This document shows, one piece after another, positions 14,020 through 21,752 of a stretch of DNA of 64,000 nt. The position numbers were made by a program, and so were the translations under genes. Source of the DNA: Comamonadaceae bacterium (GTDB taxonomy: Bacteria; Pseudomonadota; Gammaproteobacteria; Burkholderiales; Burkholderiaceae_C); NCBI GenBank assembly GCA_947450695.1, contig CANFWV010000001.1, positions 1 through 64,000 of the forward strand. Direction: 5' to 3'. How positions within the stretch are numbered: the stretch's first letter is position 1; the number at the start of each line of letters is the position of its first letter. The notes beneath the pieces were generated by a model. It saw only the letters and a list, made by a program, of their open reading frames with translations. It did no database searches and was not told the origin of the DNA.

Positions 14020-15449
14020 AACAGAAACTCCCGCGGATCAGTGAGTGCACCGCGCAGGGCCGAAGCTGCCACAGCGGCAGGGCTCATCAAATGGGTCCGC
14101 CCGCCTTGACCCTGACGATTTTCAAAATTACGGTTGGACGTTGACGCACTGCGCTGCCCAGGCTTCAGGTTGTCGCCATTCATGCCCACGCACATGGAGC
14201 AGCCAGACTCACGCCACTCAAATCCTGCGTCGACAAAGATCTGCGCCAAACCTTCAGCCTCTGCCTGACGCTTGACCATGGTCGAACCTGGAACCACCAG
14301 TCCTCTCACACCCTTGGCGATACGCCTGCCTTGGGTCACGCTGGCTGCTGCGCGCAGGTCCTCAATTCGGGCGTTGGTACAGGAACCGATAAAGGCCACG
14401 TCGATGGGAATGCTGGCGACAGCTTGTCCGGCGTGCAGCCCCATGTATGTCAGCGCAGCCTCAAACCGATACTGTTCGGCGATGCTGTCTTCAGCCCCAA
14501 AGGAGGACGGAACGATTTGGTCAAAACCGGCGCTGTCTGCAGGCGTGGTACCCCAGGTCACCGTGGGATGAATACGACTTGCATCTACCGACTCAAGCCT
14601 GTCAAAGTCGCTATTGACTCCATTGATGCCAATGACGCCGTAGTTGTCGGTCTGAAGACAGCGCCATGCAATCAACGCTTGATCAAAGTGCATCTTGGCC
14701 AGGCCAGAGACACGCGGTCTCAAATAGGCCACGGTAGCCTCATCAGGTGCCACCAAACCAAAGCGAGAACCCGCTTCGATGGTCATGTTGCAGAGCGTCA
14801 TCCGGGCTTCCATGGACAGTGCGCTGACAGTCGGGCCAAAATATTCGATGGCAAATCCAACACCCCCACTGGTGCCTAACTGGCGAATGATGGCGAGCGC
14901 CAGGTCTTTGGCGTAAACACCTCGACCGAGCTGTCCGTCAACCCGCAGCCCAAGGGTCGCGAGTTTGCGCACCCACAGGCTTTGCGTGCTCATGACATGT
15001 TCGGCTTCAGACGTCCCGATGCCCCAAGCCAGAGCCCCTAGCGCACCCAGCGTTGCGGTGTGAGAGTCACCGCAGACGACTGTCGCACCGGGCAGGATGT
15101 AGCCCTGCTCAGGCCCGACCACATGGACAATACCTTGCCGCACGTCATCAAGGTCAATCAGGCGCATGCCGGTCAGTTTGGCGTTGGCCCGCAAGGTGTC
15201 AATCTGCGCGGCACTCTCCGCATTGGGGATGTGCGTATTGCGGTCGGGTGTTGTCGGGACGTTGTGGTCCTGAATCGCTATGTGGCGTTCACTCGAACGC
15301 AATACACGCCCCGACAAGGCCAGCCCGGCAAAGGCCTGCGGGCTGGAGACTTCTTGCACAAGGTGCCGGTCGATATAGACAAGGTCTTCGCCGTCTTCAT
15401 TGCTGGCCACCACATGGGTTTGCCAGATTTTGTCAAACAAGGTGGTCAC
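14016..15449 (-). CDS. leuC: LeuC-type large subunit of a 3-isopropylmalate dehydratase-family enzyme
   Basis: Iron-sulfur large subunit, 477 residues from GTG 15449. The 4Fe-4S ligands are visible in IGSCTNARIEDL and SGCSMCVGMN; YIDRHLVQEVSSPQAF and VCGDSHTATLGALGALAWG are family hallmarks. Compared with E. coli LeuC there is an extra segment of about ten residues before VTWGTTPAD. The open frame runs on to 15656, but the upstream residues are not LeuC-like and lie antisense-free inside the preceding gene. An ATT overlapping that gene's TGA is an alternative start. Operon context suggests a catabolic hydratase rather than leucine synthesis (inference). Confidence 0.85.
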   Translation of the reverse strand: MTTLFDKIWQTHVVASNEDGEDLVYIDRHLVQEVSSPQAFAGLALSGRVLRSSERHIAIQDHNVPTTPDRNTHIPNAESAAQIDTLRANAKLTGMRLIDLDDVRQGIVHVVGPEQGYILPGATVVCGDSHTATLGALGALAWGIGTSEAEHVMSTQSLWVRKLATLGLRVDGQLGRGVYAKDLALAIIRQLGTSGGVGFAIEYFGPTVSALSMEARMTLCNMTIEAGSRFGLVAPDEATVAYLRPRVSGLAKMHFDQALIAWRCLQTDNYGVIGINGVNSDFDRLESVDASRIHPTVTWGTTPADSAGFDQIVPSSFGAEDSIAEQYRFEAALTYMGLHAGQAVASIPIDVAFIGSCTNARIEDLRAAASVTQGRRIAKGVRGLVVPGSTMVKRQAEAEGLAQIFVDAGFEWRESGCSMCVGMNGDNLKPGQRSASTSNRNFENRQGQGGRTHLMSPAAVAASALRGALTDPREFLL

Positions 15450-15465
15450 AGAAGATGGGACCTGA

Positions 15466-16206
15466 TCAATAGTGGGACAACAACTTGCCCAAGCCTTGGA
15501 CTTTGTCCGTGATACCGACGGCACGCAAGGCGTGCCAATACGTGGCCGTGTTGATGGCGATGACGGGTTTCCCGAGGTACAGCTCGGCAGCGGCGGCAAA
15601 TCGAACCATGGACAGATTGGTGCCAACCTGCACGATGGCGTCCACGTCGTCGCCATCGAGTTGTCTCAGCGCGTCACGGCACATTTCGTCGGTGGTGTGG
15701 GCAATCTGCACCGGGCCGGGCCGCTGCAAACAAAGATCACGGACGACGGTGAAACCGCAGTCTTCATAGAACCGGCGGACTTGCTCGTTGGCCACAGGAA
15801 AGTAGGGCGACAGAAAGGCAATCCGTTTTACCTTGTAAGCATTGAGTGCGGCTTCAGTGGCGAAGGAACCGCAGGAAACGTCTACTCCGGCGCGTTCACG
15901 CATCATGGTGAGGAAGCTTTCAGCGCCTTTGCGGCCATCCCAGAAAGTCGCTGCAGACATGCCCATCACCAAGTACTGCATCTCGCAACTTTTGAGAACA
16001 TCAGCGGCCTGCAGGGTGTTGCCTTGAATGCTCTTGACCAACTTCAGGAATTCCTCGTTGTTACTGACCGGATCATTTGGAATGACGATCCGACTGTAAT
16101 GGTTGGTTACGCCCACCGGTCGCATGTCGTCAAAGTCAGGTTGAACAATGGTGTTCGTGGAGGGGCCCAACACACCAAATTTCATGCGGTAACCAAGATG
16201 GTCCAT
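15466..16206 (-). CDS. Maleate isomerase/arylmalonate decarboxylase-fold protein lacking both family cysteines
   Basis: 246 residues of the Asp/Glu racemase superfamily, maleate isomerase (NicE) and arylmalonate decarboxylase branch. The opening MKFGVLGPSTNTIVQPDF matches the maleate isomerase substrate loop. The two positions that carry catalytic cysteines in the family read MGMSAAT (Ser84) and QVGTNLSM (Gly195/Thr196), so neither is cysteine by my alignment. It may not do classical cysteine chemistry and could be a decarboxylase, hydrolase or isomerase of new type. Two bases separate it from the upstream amidase gene, and its stop abuts leuC. Confidence 0.75.
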   Translation of the reverse strand: MDHLGYRMKFGVLGPSTNTIVQPDFDDMRPVGVTNHYSRIVIPNDPVSNNEEFLKLVKSIQGNTLQAADVLKSCEMQYLVMGMSAATFWDGRKGAESFLTMMRERAGVDVSCGSFATEAALNAYKVKRIAFLSPYFPVANEQVRRFYEDCGFTVVRDLCLQRPGPVQIAHTTDEMCRDALRQLDGDDVDAIVQVGTNLSMVRFAAAAELYLGKPVIAINTATYWHALRAVGITDKVQGLGKLLSHY

Positions 16207-16208
16207 GA

Positions 16209-16829
16209 TTAGACTTTCATAAGTAGTTGAAGAAAAGTATCGCGAGGCATCACATCGGCATATTTCTGCCGCATATCGAACAGATTGGCGTCGTGGGGTT
16301 CGATGGCCCGGTCGCCAACGCAGTCCTCAATCACGACGGTGCGAAAGTTGAACTGCATCGCGTCCACGACGGTTGCACGGATACAGCCGCTGGTGGTGCA
16401 GCCGACCACGACGGCTGTGTCAACACCCCGCAAATGCAGCCATTCAGACAGGCCGGTCGAAAAGAATGCAGAGGCTGAAGTCTTGCGCAAAACCCATTCG
16501 CCCATGACCGGTGTCAATTCGGGAACGATTTGTGAGGCATGGGCGTGTTCCGTTAATTGCAGCAGCGGTGGCACCTTCAGACAAAACACGTTTTGATTAG
16601 CGCCATCGTCAGCAAAAACCACGCGTGTGTGTACGACCGGAAGTTGAGCTTTCCGGAAGGCCGCCAGCAGGGGCACTGTCGCCTTGACAGCCTCAACGAT
16701 GTGAGGGCCGCCAAACTGCGTTTCGTCCACGAAACCGTTGACGAAATCCACCAATATCAAACCGCACCGTGAGCCCATGCCGGATGCATTGCCCATGTTC
16801 TGCTTGCGGTAGATGTCTTCCTTGCTCAA
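16209..16829 (-). CDS. Isochorismatase-family amidase (maleamate/N-carbamoylsarcosine amidohydrolase-like)
   Basis: Cytosolic cysteine hydrolase, 206 residues, with the complete triad: Asp28 in LILVDFVNGF, Lys116 in VLRKTSASAF and the nucleophile Cys149 in VGCTTSGCIRATVVDAM. TSGC followed by RATVVDAM is typical of the N-carbamoylsarcosine amidase and maleamate amidohydrolase (NicF) subgroup rather than isochorismatase itself. In nicotinate degradation NicF releases ammonia from maleamate and a maleate isomerase acts next; here too a maleate-isomerase-fold gene follows. Substrate inferred to be a half-amide. Overlaps the upstream lyase gene by four bases. Confidence 0.85.
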   Translation of the reverse strand: MSKEDIYRKQNMGNASGMGSRCGLILVDFVNGFVDETQFGGPHIVEAVKATVPLLAAFRKAQLPVVHTRVVFADDGANQNVFCLKVPPLLQLTEHAHASQIVPELTPVMGEWVLRKTSASAFFSTGLSEWLHLRGVDTAVVVGCTTSGCIRATVVDAMQFNFRTVVIEDCVGDRAIEPHDANLFDMRQKYADVMPRDTFLQLLMKV

Positions 16830-17734
16830 GGCTTCACCTCTTCGGCAGCATGCGACTTGTCAAAATTTGCCACCCAGTCGAAGCCCATCAATTTAGAGAA
16901 CTCCTGGAAGTCATGCAGTGGCTGATCGAGGTTGGCACTTGAACCGGTTGCCTTGATGTGGCTGTAAACATTTTTAAATGCGGCTCCCGCAGACAAGAAT
17001 GCCGCCGACGGAAAGATAACAAGCCCAAAACCGATGCGCTGCAACTCTTCCTTTGTCAGCACGGGGGTGCGTCCAGTTTCAACCATGTTGGCCACCAGTG
17101 GCAGGTCAAATGCTTTGCCGATGGTTTCCATCTCCTCAATGGACTCCGGACTTTCAATGAACAGGATGTCGGCACCAGCTCGTGCGTATTGCTCCATGCG
17201 GCGCAGGGCTTCGTCCAGACCATGAACGGTGCGAGCATCTGTGCGGGCAATGATCTGGAAGTTCTTGTCGGTGCGTGTTTCTGCCGCCACCTTGATCTTG
17301 GCAACCATGTCCTGCGTAGGCACCACCCTGCGGCCCAACATATGGCCACATTTTTTGGGGAATTCCTGGTCTTCAAGTTGGATCGCGCAGGCACCGGCCG
17401 TTTCATAGCCGCGAACGGTGTGCATGACGTTGAGCAGGCCGCCGTAACCTGTATCACCGTCGCAAATCAGGGGCGTGTCGGTGATGCTGACGAATTGACT
17501 GACCCGATTGACCATATCCGTGTAGCTGGCCAGACCAGCATCGGGCAGTCCCAAGTAAGAGGCAACGGTGCCGTAACCCGTCATGTACAAGGCTTCAAAG
17601 CCCATCTGGTCCGCGATCTTGGCGGAGACCATTTCAAAAACACCTGGTGCGACGACGAGGTGTCCCTTGGCGAAATGGGCTTTGAGTTCAGCGCGCTTTT
17701 GCGCGCCTGTTTTGGTGCTTAGACCTTGCTTCAT
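16826..17734 (-). CDS. Isocitrate lyase/PEP mutase-family carbon-carbon lyase
   Basis: 302 residues, TIM-barrel lyase. Metal-binding DGDTGYG (Asp92, Asp94), LEDQEFPKKCGH with the catalytic KKCGH loop at 127-131, and ARTDAR near 185 are all present. The KKCGH cysteine points to carbon-carbon bond cleavage of a 2-hydroxy-dicarboxylate (methylisocitrate, 2,3-dimethylmalate or similar) rather than phosphonomutase chemistry. Such enzymes yield pyruvate or glyoxylate plus a short carboxylate. The gene overlaps both neighbours by ATGA, second in the operon. Given leuCD downstream, a 2,3-dimethylmalate lyase-like role is plausible but unproven. Confidence 0.85.
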   Translation of the reverse strand: MKQGLSTKTGAQKRAELKAHFAKGHLVVAPGVFEMVSAKIADQMGFEALYMTGYGTVASYLGLPDAGLASYTDMVNRVSQFVSITDTPLICDGDTGYGGLLNVMHTVRGYETAGACAIQLEDQEFPKKCGHMLGRRVVPTQDMVAKIKVAAETRTDKNFQIIARTDARTVHGLDEALRRMEQYARAGADILFIESPESIEEMETIGKAFDLPLVANMVETGRTPVLTKEELQRIGFGLVIFPSAAFLSAGAAFKNVYSHIKATGSSANLDQPLHDFQEFSKLMGFDWVANFDKSHAAEEVKP

Positions 17735-18927
17735 GCGATGGACTCCGCGCGTTCTAGCGCATCAATCATGGATGTTTTGCGAAGGTAATCTTTCGCGGCG
17801 GAAGGGCTCGCTGCGATAGCTCGCAGTTCGCTCTGGGTTTTTTGGCGCGCTTGTGGATCACGCTCTTCGATATTCTTTTTGTTGCGAGCCGTGTTGGCAT
17901 TGATGTACTCGATGGCCACCGCACGTCGTTGACGTTCATAGCGGTCCAGTAGATCCGGTGATGCGCCCGACGTCAAAATTTCAATCAGTTTGTCCGAAAG
18001 GTTGAAGGCATCTTGGACGCCACCGTTCATGCCCATGCCACCGATCGGATTGTTGATGTGCGCGGCATCTCCAGCAAGGGCGACACGGCCCCGGCGGAAC
18101 TCCTTGGCAACGCGCTGGTGAACTTTGTAGAGCGTGCGGTGCACCGTGTTGTAAGGGGTATCTTTAGGGAGAAGATTTTGCATCCGGGCTTCAATAGATT
18201 CGTCGGTCATGACTTCTTCATCCGTCTCTTCAAGCCGAGTGGGGAAAAGAACCCGCCACAAGGTCGGAACTTTCAGCAGAACGCACCATTCATTAGGATC
18301 CGAGACGTAATTGACATACGACAATTTGGGTAGGTGATCAGCGTATTCAAAGTCGGTCGACACTGACAAAAAACGCTCAGGGTAAGTAAATCCTTCAAAT
18401 TCAATGCCCAGTGACTGACGCACCATGCTTGATGCACCATCTGCGCCAATGAGGTAGTTGCCGGTGAAGTTTTCGATTTTGCCGTCTATTTTGACTTTGG
18501 CTGTCACGCTGTCAACATCCTGATCAACCGACTGTAGTTCTGCCCCCATCAAAATAGTGACGTGTGGCAATAAAGCCAGTCTGTCTAGCAACAGGGTATT
18601 GAGTTTCCATTGCTCACATTGCAGACGAAAGGGGTGCTGTGTTTCGCCTTTTAACAGAGCCATGTCAAATTCTGCAATGAGGCCTTCTTTCCGATCGCGC
18701 TGTTGCGTATAGCGGGCAACTAGGCCTTGCGACACAAGTTCCTCCGTCAGTCCGAAACGGGCCAGAAGGTCCAACGTTGGGGGGTGAAAGGTGGATGCGC
18801 GAAGGTCCTCCTGGGGGGCGATGTGACGTTCAAAGACAGTCACGGAAATGCCAGCCTTGGCCAAGTTCAGTGCGCTGACCAGACCTACGGGGCCTGCCCC
18901 AGCAATCAATACATGAGAGGGAGTCAT
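17731..18927 (-). CDS. FAD-dependent monooxygenase, group A (first paralogue)
   Basis: 398 residues from ATG 18927. The ADP-binding GAGPVGL lies at 10-16, the DG motif ADGASSMVR at 162-170, and the GD motif RVALAGDAAHINNP at 281-294. These are hallmarks of single-component, NAD(P)H-using flavoprotein hydroxylases acting on aromatic or heteroaromatic rings. The frame is open to a GTG at 18969, but the ATG gives exact collinearity with the paralogue at 30173-31369 (about 68% identical, no gaps, hand count). It is the first gene of the coupled operon; the substrate is not evident. Confidence 0.85.
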   Translation of the reverse strand: MTPSHVLIAGAGPVGLVSALNLAKAGISVTVFERHIAPQEDLRASTFHPPTLDLLARFGLTEELVSQGLVARYTQQRDRKEGLIAEFDMALLKGETQHPFRLQCEQWKLNTLLLDRLALLPHVTILMGAELQSVDQDVDSVTAKVKIDGKIENFTGNYLIGADGASSMVRQSLGIEFEGFTYPERFLSVSTDFEYADHLPKLSYVNYVSDPNEWCVLLKVPTLWRVLFPTRLEETDEEVMTDESIEARMQNLLPKDTPYNTVHRTLYKVHQRVAKEFRRGRVALAGDAAHINNPIGGMGMNGGVQDAFNLSDKLIEILTSGASPDLLDRYERQRRAVAIEYINANTARNKKNIEERDPQARQKTQSELRAIAASPSAAKDYLRKTSMIDALERAESIA

Positions 18928-19264
18928 TAGGAATCTGTTCAAGTGAGTAAGATTTGGATGATCGGTCACCCGCTCAATTTCTTCAAGCGGTAAATAATAA
19001 AGCTATATCAATAATTTATTAATCCATACAACTTAGTTGATGGCTAGGGATTGGTTCTGTAGCGCATTTGATGGGTGAGACTGTCAAGCGTCCACACATT
19101 GGTGCAACTTTGATACGCTTAGTTGAATGGCCATGGGGGAAACGCCCGCAGTGGCACAACATAAGTGCGATTTGTTCGTCGGTGGTGCGCAACATCGCAT
19201 CGAATGGGATCAGTCGCATTAAGGTCAACTCAACGTCCAAAGCGTGGACAGGCCTTTAAACATA
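18928..19264. other. 337-base intergenic region upstream of the catabolic operon
   Basis: Lies between the LysR gene and the monooxygenase operon, all on the minus strand. It is AT-rich near 18990-19025 and holds the dyad listed separately. Read on the minus strand, TTGTAT with an 18-base spacer and TATAGC is a possible promoter overlapping the dyad. Short open frames at 19019-19240 and 19068-19259 resemble nothing I know and are not called. Confidence 0.5.
19024..19043 (-). promoter_or_regulatory. Inverted repeat, candidate LysR operator
   Basis: CCATACAACTTAGTTGATGG: arms CCAT-CAACT against AGTTG-ATGG, with one unpaired base on one side. It lies about 100 bases before the monooxygenase ATG and overlaps the proposed -35 region, where LysR-type activators commonly bind. 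A shorter relative, CCATTAAGTTATGG, lies at 20187-20200, just upstream of the LysR gene. Confidence 0.35.
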
Positions 19265-20176
19265 TCAAGCCCCGGCATGCCGCCGCAAGCCATCCATAAA
19301 AGCTTTTAACAAGGGTGACTCGTTTGCTTCACGTCGACGAATAACGCCAACGCTGCCCTCCCGCAAGTAGGGTAGCGGCAGCGGAACCACCTGTTTGAGC
19401 CCTTGAAAGTAGTGCATCAGCCTTGCAGACATGGGCGCGACAAGATCACCGTCCTGGAGCATGGTCACGATGAGCAGGGTAGAGCCAGTCTCAACACGAT
19501 AACGTGGCGGAGGTTGGCCTGCGAGGGCTAATTCGTGCTCTAGCTCACGCCTGAGGGGACTGACTTTGGGCGGGATAATCCAAGGGTAGCGAAGAACATC
19601 AGGCCAGTCTACTTTTCGCTTTTTTGCCAATGGGTGATTCACACCAACCACGATGCGAATCTGCTCTGGGTAAAGGATGTCGCAGCGGACACCGGCATCA
19701 AGTCGTGCCTGGTCGGTACGGGTGATCACCAAATCTATCCGTCCTTCTTCAAGTTGCGGAAGCAAAGTGTCCAGTCGATTTTCAATGATGTTGAGGTAAG
19801 CATCAGGAAATTTTTTTCTGAAATATCCGACAGCGAGCGGCAACAATTCTGTCGCGACAGTTGGCGTGGTGCCCACCACCAAATTGCCAGACGCACCAAT
19901 GGACATCAAACTGATGGTCGCCTGTGTCCGATCCAGCTCTCCGATGATGGCCCTGGCATGCGTGACCAGTGCGGTACAAAATTCAGTCGGTGTGAGTCCG
20001 CGCGAGTTGCGTTTGAATAGTTTGACGTTCAGGTCTTCTTCGAGATCACCCAAAAATTTTGAAAGGCCCGGTTGAGTCACACCCATTTGGGTCGCCGTGT
20101 GGCTGATATTACGTGTTTCGTAAAGTGCAACCAGCAAGTACAGCTGACGCATGCGCAGACGTTGTGTCCACTCCAT
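19265..20176 (-). CDS. LysR-family transcriptional regulator
   Basis: 303 residues. N-terminal winged helix-turn-helix (about 8-65) with RNISHTATQMGVTQPGLSKFLGDLEEDL, then a periplasmic-binding-protein-like effector domain (about 95-300; GNLVVGTTPTVATELLP). It lies immediately upstream of and in line with the catabolic operon and divergent from a Bug receptor gene, so it probably controls one or both in response to a pathway compound (inference). The opening is MEWTQRLRMRQLYLL. Confidence 0.93.
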   Translation of the reverse strand: MEWTQRLRMRQLYLLVALYETRNISHTATQMGVTQPGLSKFLGDLEEDLNVKLFKRNSRGLTPTEFCTALVTHARAIIGELDRTQATISLMSIGASGNLVVGTTPTVATELLPLAVGYFRKKFPDAYLNIIENRLDTLLPQLEEGRIDLVITRTDQARLDAGVRCDILYPEQIRIVVGVNHPLAKKRKVDWPDVLRYPWIIPPKVSPLRRELEHELALAGQPPPRYRVETGSTLLIVTMLQDGDLVAPMSARLMHYFQGLKQVVPLPLPYLREGSVGVIRRREANESPLLKAFMDGLRRHAGA

Positions 20177-20713
20177 TTTGATATGCCCATTAAGTTATGG
20201 AATGAGAAAATAATATCATAGTAAAGAAATACTGCTTGCATCCAAAATACTTGCACTGAGCAACAACTAGTAAGGAAAACCGTGGGCTGCGTATTCCCTC
20301 TGTCGCAGGCCCTTGTGAGTACTTTGCAGCAGAGCCATTAGGCCAATCGGGCACGCTTAGTGCTTAGTGTTGCGCATTGGGCAAACCGGTCATCGTCGAA
20401 GTCGCCGAGATGCAGAAGGTCGTGACGGTGCACCCGAGCATTCCTGTGAACTCAATGAAGGAGTTGGTTCAGTTGATTAAAAAAATTGAGTAGTTTCAAT
20501 CACGGATCTTATTGGCGGCACAAGTGCCCAGTTCGATGCACGCATTAAAAGGACACAACACGCTTGACAGATGCCATTCGAATTTGAGGTTGCAGCGCCA
20601 AGTAGCTAAAGCAATTAACGCCATTTAGATTCGTATTCATTGGAATATTTATTATGCTCAGGACATTATTTTGTGATGATGAAGTATCTTTTTTTAAAAA
20701 TGAAGGAAGTCCC
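20177..20713. other. 537-base region between LysR and Bug genes with gene debris
   Basis: No intact gene. The LysR-proximal part (20177-20270) is AT-rich and includes CCATTAAGTTATGG at 20187-20200, a possible autoregulatory site. From 20380 to 20567 there is debris of a Bug receptor gene (listed separately). The last 140 bases before the next gene are AT-rich and presumably hold its promoter, but no convincing hexamer pair was found. Confidence 0.5.
20380..20567 (+). pseudogene. Remnant of a Bug-type solute receptor gene
   Basis: From 20380 the frame reads GKPVIVEVAEMQ and VTVHPSIPVNSMKELVQLIKK before a TAG at 20491. This matches the conserved Bug stretch seen in the intact neighbours as LVVPANLPVKTLGEFIAMAKAK. 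In another frame, 20514-20567 reads GGTSAQFDARIKRTQH, like the Bug C-terminus. The middle of the gene is gone and the frame is shifted, so this is a decayed copy. Confidence 0.5.
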
Positions 20714-21679
20714 ATGCGGCTGTTTCGGAATGCATTGATCTTGACCGTTTGCGCGTTGTCCAGTTTGGGCGCATGGAGCCAAACCTACCCCTCACAGCCC
20801 ATCAAATTGGTGATGCCTTTTGCGCCTGGTACGAACGCGGAGGTAGCCTTGCGCGCCATCGCAGAACGTTTGGGCAATGCACTCAAGCAGCCTGTCGTGA
20901 TCGAAAATCGCCCTGGCGCTGGATCAACCCTTGGGGCGGATCTGGTGGCCAAAGCGGCGCCTGATGGTTATACCTTGGCGGCAACTTTCAACTCATCGAT
21001 TGCCCCTGGGCCGTTGATGTACGCCAAGATTCCTTACGACCCACTCAAGGACTTTCATCACATTGCACTCGTCGGTGTTTATCCGCAGTATGTGATTGTC
21101 AAATCAGACCATCCGGCCAAAACAATGCGGGACTTGCTAGCCATGGTCAAGGCCAAGCCTGGCACAGTCAATTACGCCTCTGCCGGCGTGGGCACATCTG
21201 GGTTTCTGGCTGCTGAGTTGCTCAAACAAACACTTGGCCTGGATATGACCCATATCCCTTACAAAGGCCCAGCGCCAGCCATTTCCGATCTTCTCGGGGG
21301 GCGTTTGGACATGGTTCTGACGGCCAGCGCAACTGCATTGGTTAAGGCTGGCAAAGTAAGGATACTGGCCGTGACCAGCGATAAGCGTGTTGCTGCATTC
21401 CCTGATGTGCCCACTTTAGACGAGATCGTTCCCGGGGTGCAGGCCGTTTCATGGTTGGGCATCTCTGCGCCTGCTCAAACGCCGCGTGCAATCACTTCCC
21501 TGCTTGAAAAAGAGCTGCTTGCCATTTTGAATACGCCCGAAATGCAGGCGCGACTGTCTGATCCGGTCGTCGGCCTATCCCCTATGGTGCTGGGTTCCGA
21601 CAAATTTGTGGGATTCATTCAAAAGGAAATTAGGGTTTGGTCGCCGGTCATCAAGGTGGGCAACATTCGTGTTGAGTGA
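20714..21679 (+). CDS. Bug-family (tripartite tricarboxylate) solute-binding protein
   Basis: 321 residues from ATG 20714, which follows an AAGGAAG ribosome site; the open frame starts at 20654. A signal peptide MRLFRNALILTVCALSSLGAWS precedes QTYPSQPIKLVMPFAPG. Family features are IENRPGAGSTLGADLVAKAAPDGYTL, NYASAGVGTSG and HIPYKGPAPAISDLLGG. Bug proteins are periplasmic receptors for carboxylates and many other small compounds. No membrane-component genes of a TTT transporter are in the window, so this is an orphan receptor, perhaps acting in sensing. Divergent from LysR. Confidence 0.9.
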   Translation: MRLFRNALILTVCALSSLGAWSQTYPSQPIKLVMPFAPGTNAEVALRAIAERLGNALKQPVVIENRPGAGSTLGADLVAKAAPDGYTLAATFNSSIAPGPLMYAKIPYDPLKDFHHIALVGVYPQYVIVKSDHPAKTMRDLLAMVKAKPGTVNYASAGVGTSGFLAAELLKQTLGLDMTHIPYKGPAPAISDLLGGRLDMVLTASATALVKAGKVRILAVTSDKRVAAFPDVPTLDEIVPGVQAVSWLGISAPAQTPRAITSLLEKELLAILNTPEMQARLSDPVVGLSPMVLGSDKFVGFIQKEIRVWSPVIKVGNIRVE

Positions 21680-21752
21680 CCGACTTTGACAGTCTGGTCT
21701 GACGTTGTGCGCAACCGCTTTTAGACAAGCAAGCGAAACAGGCGTGGGCCAT

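Noticed and set aside
15450-15656. N-terminal extension of LeuC within the open frame
   Set aside because: The residues are unlike LeuC and lie inside the preceding gene; GTG 15449 gives the family length.
15472-16212. A 246-codon plus-strand open frame exactly opposite the isomerase-fold gene
   Set aside because: It mirrors the real gene, which has family motifs and operon spacing; the antisense protein has none.
13417-18927. Ordinary nicotinate (nic) degradation cluster
   Set aside because: NicF- and NicE-like genes are present, but no 2,5-dihydroxypyridine dioxygenase (NicX), N-formylmaleamate deformylase (NicD) or nicotinate dehydrogenase, and the NicE-like protein lacks the cysteines.
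19019-19259. Short open frames on both strands between lysR and the monooxygenase
   Set aside because: No ribosome site, no family resemblance, and they overlap each other; treated as regulatory space.
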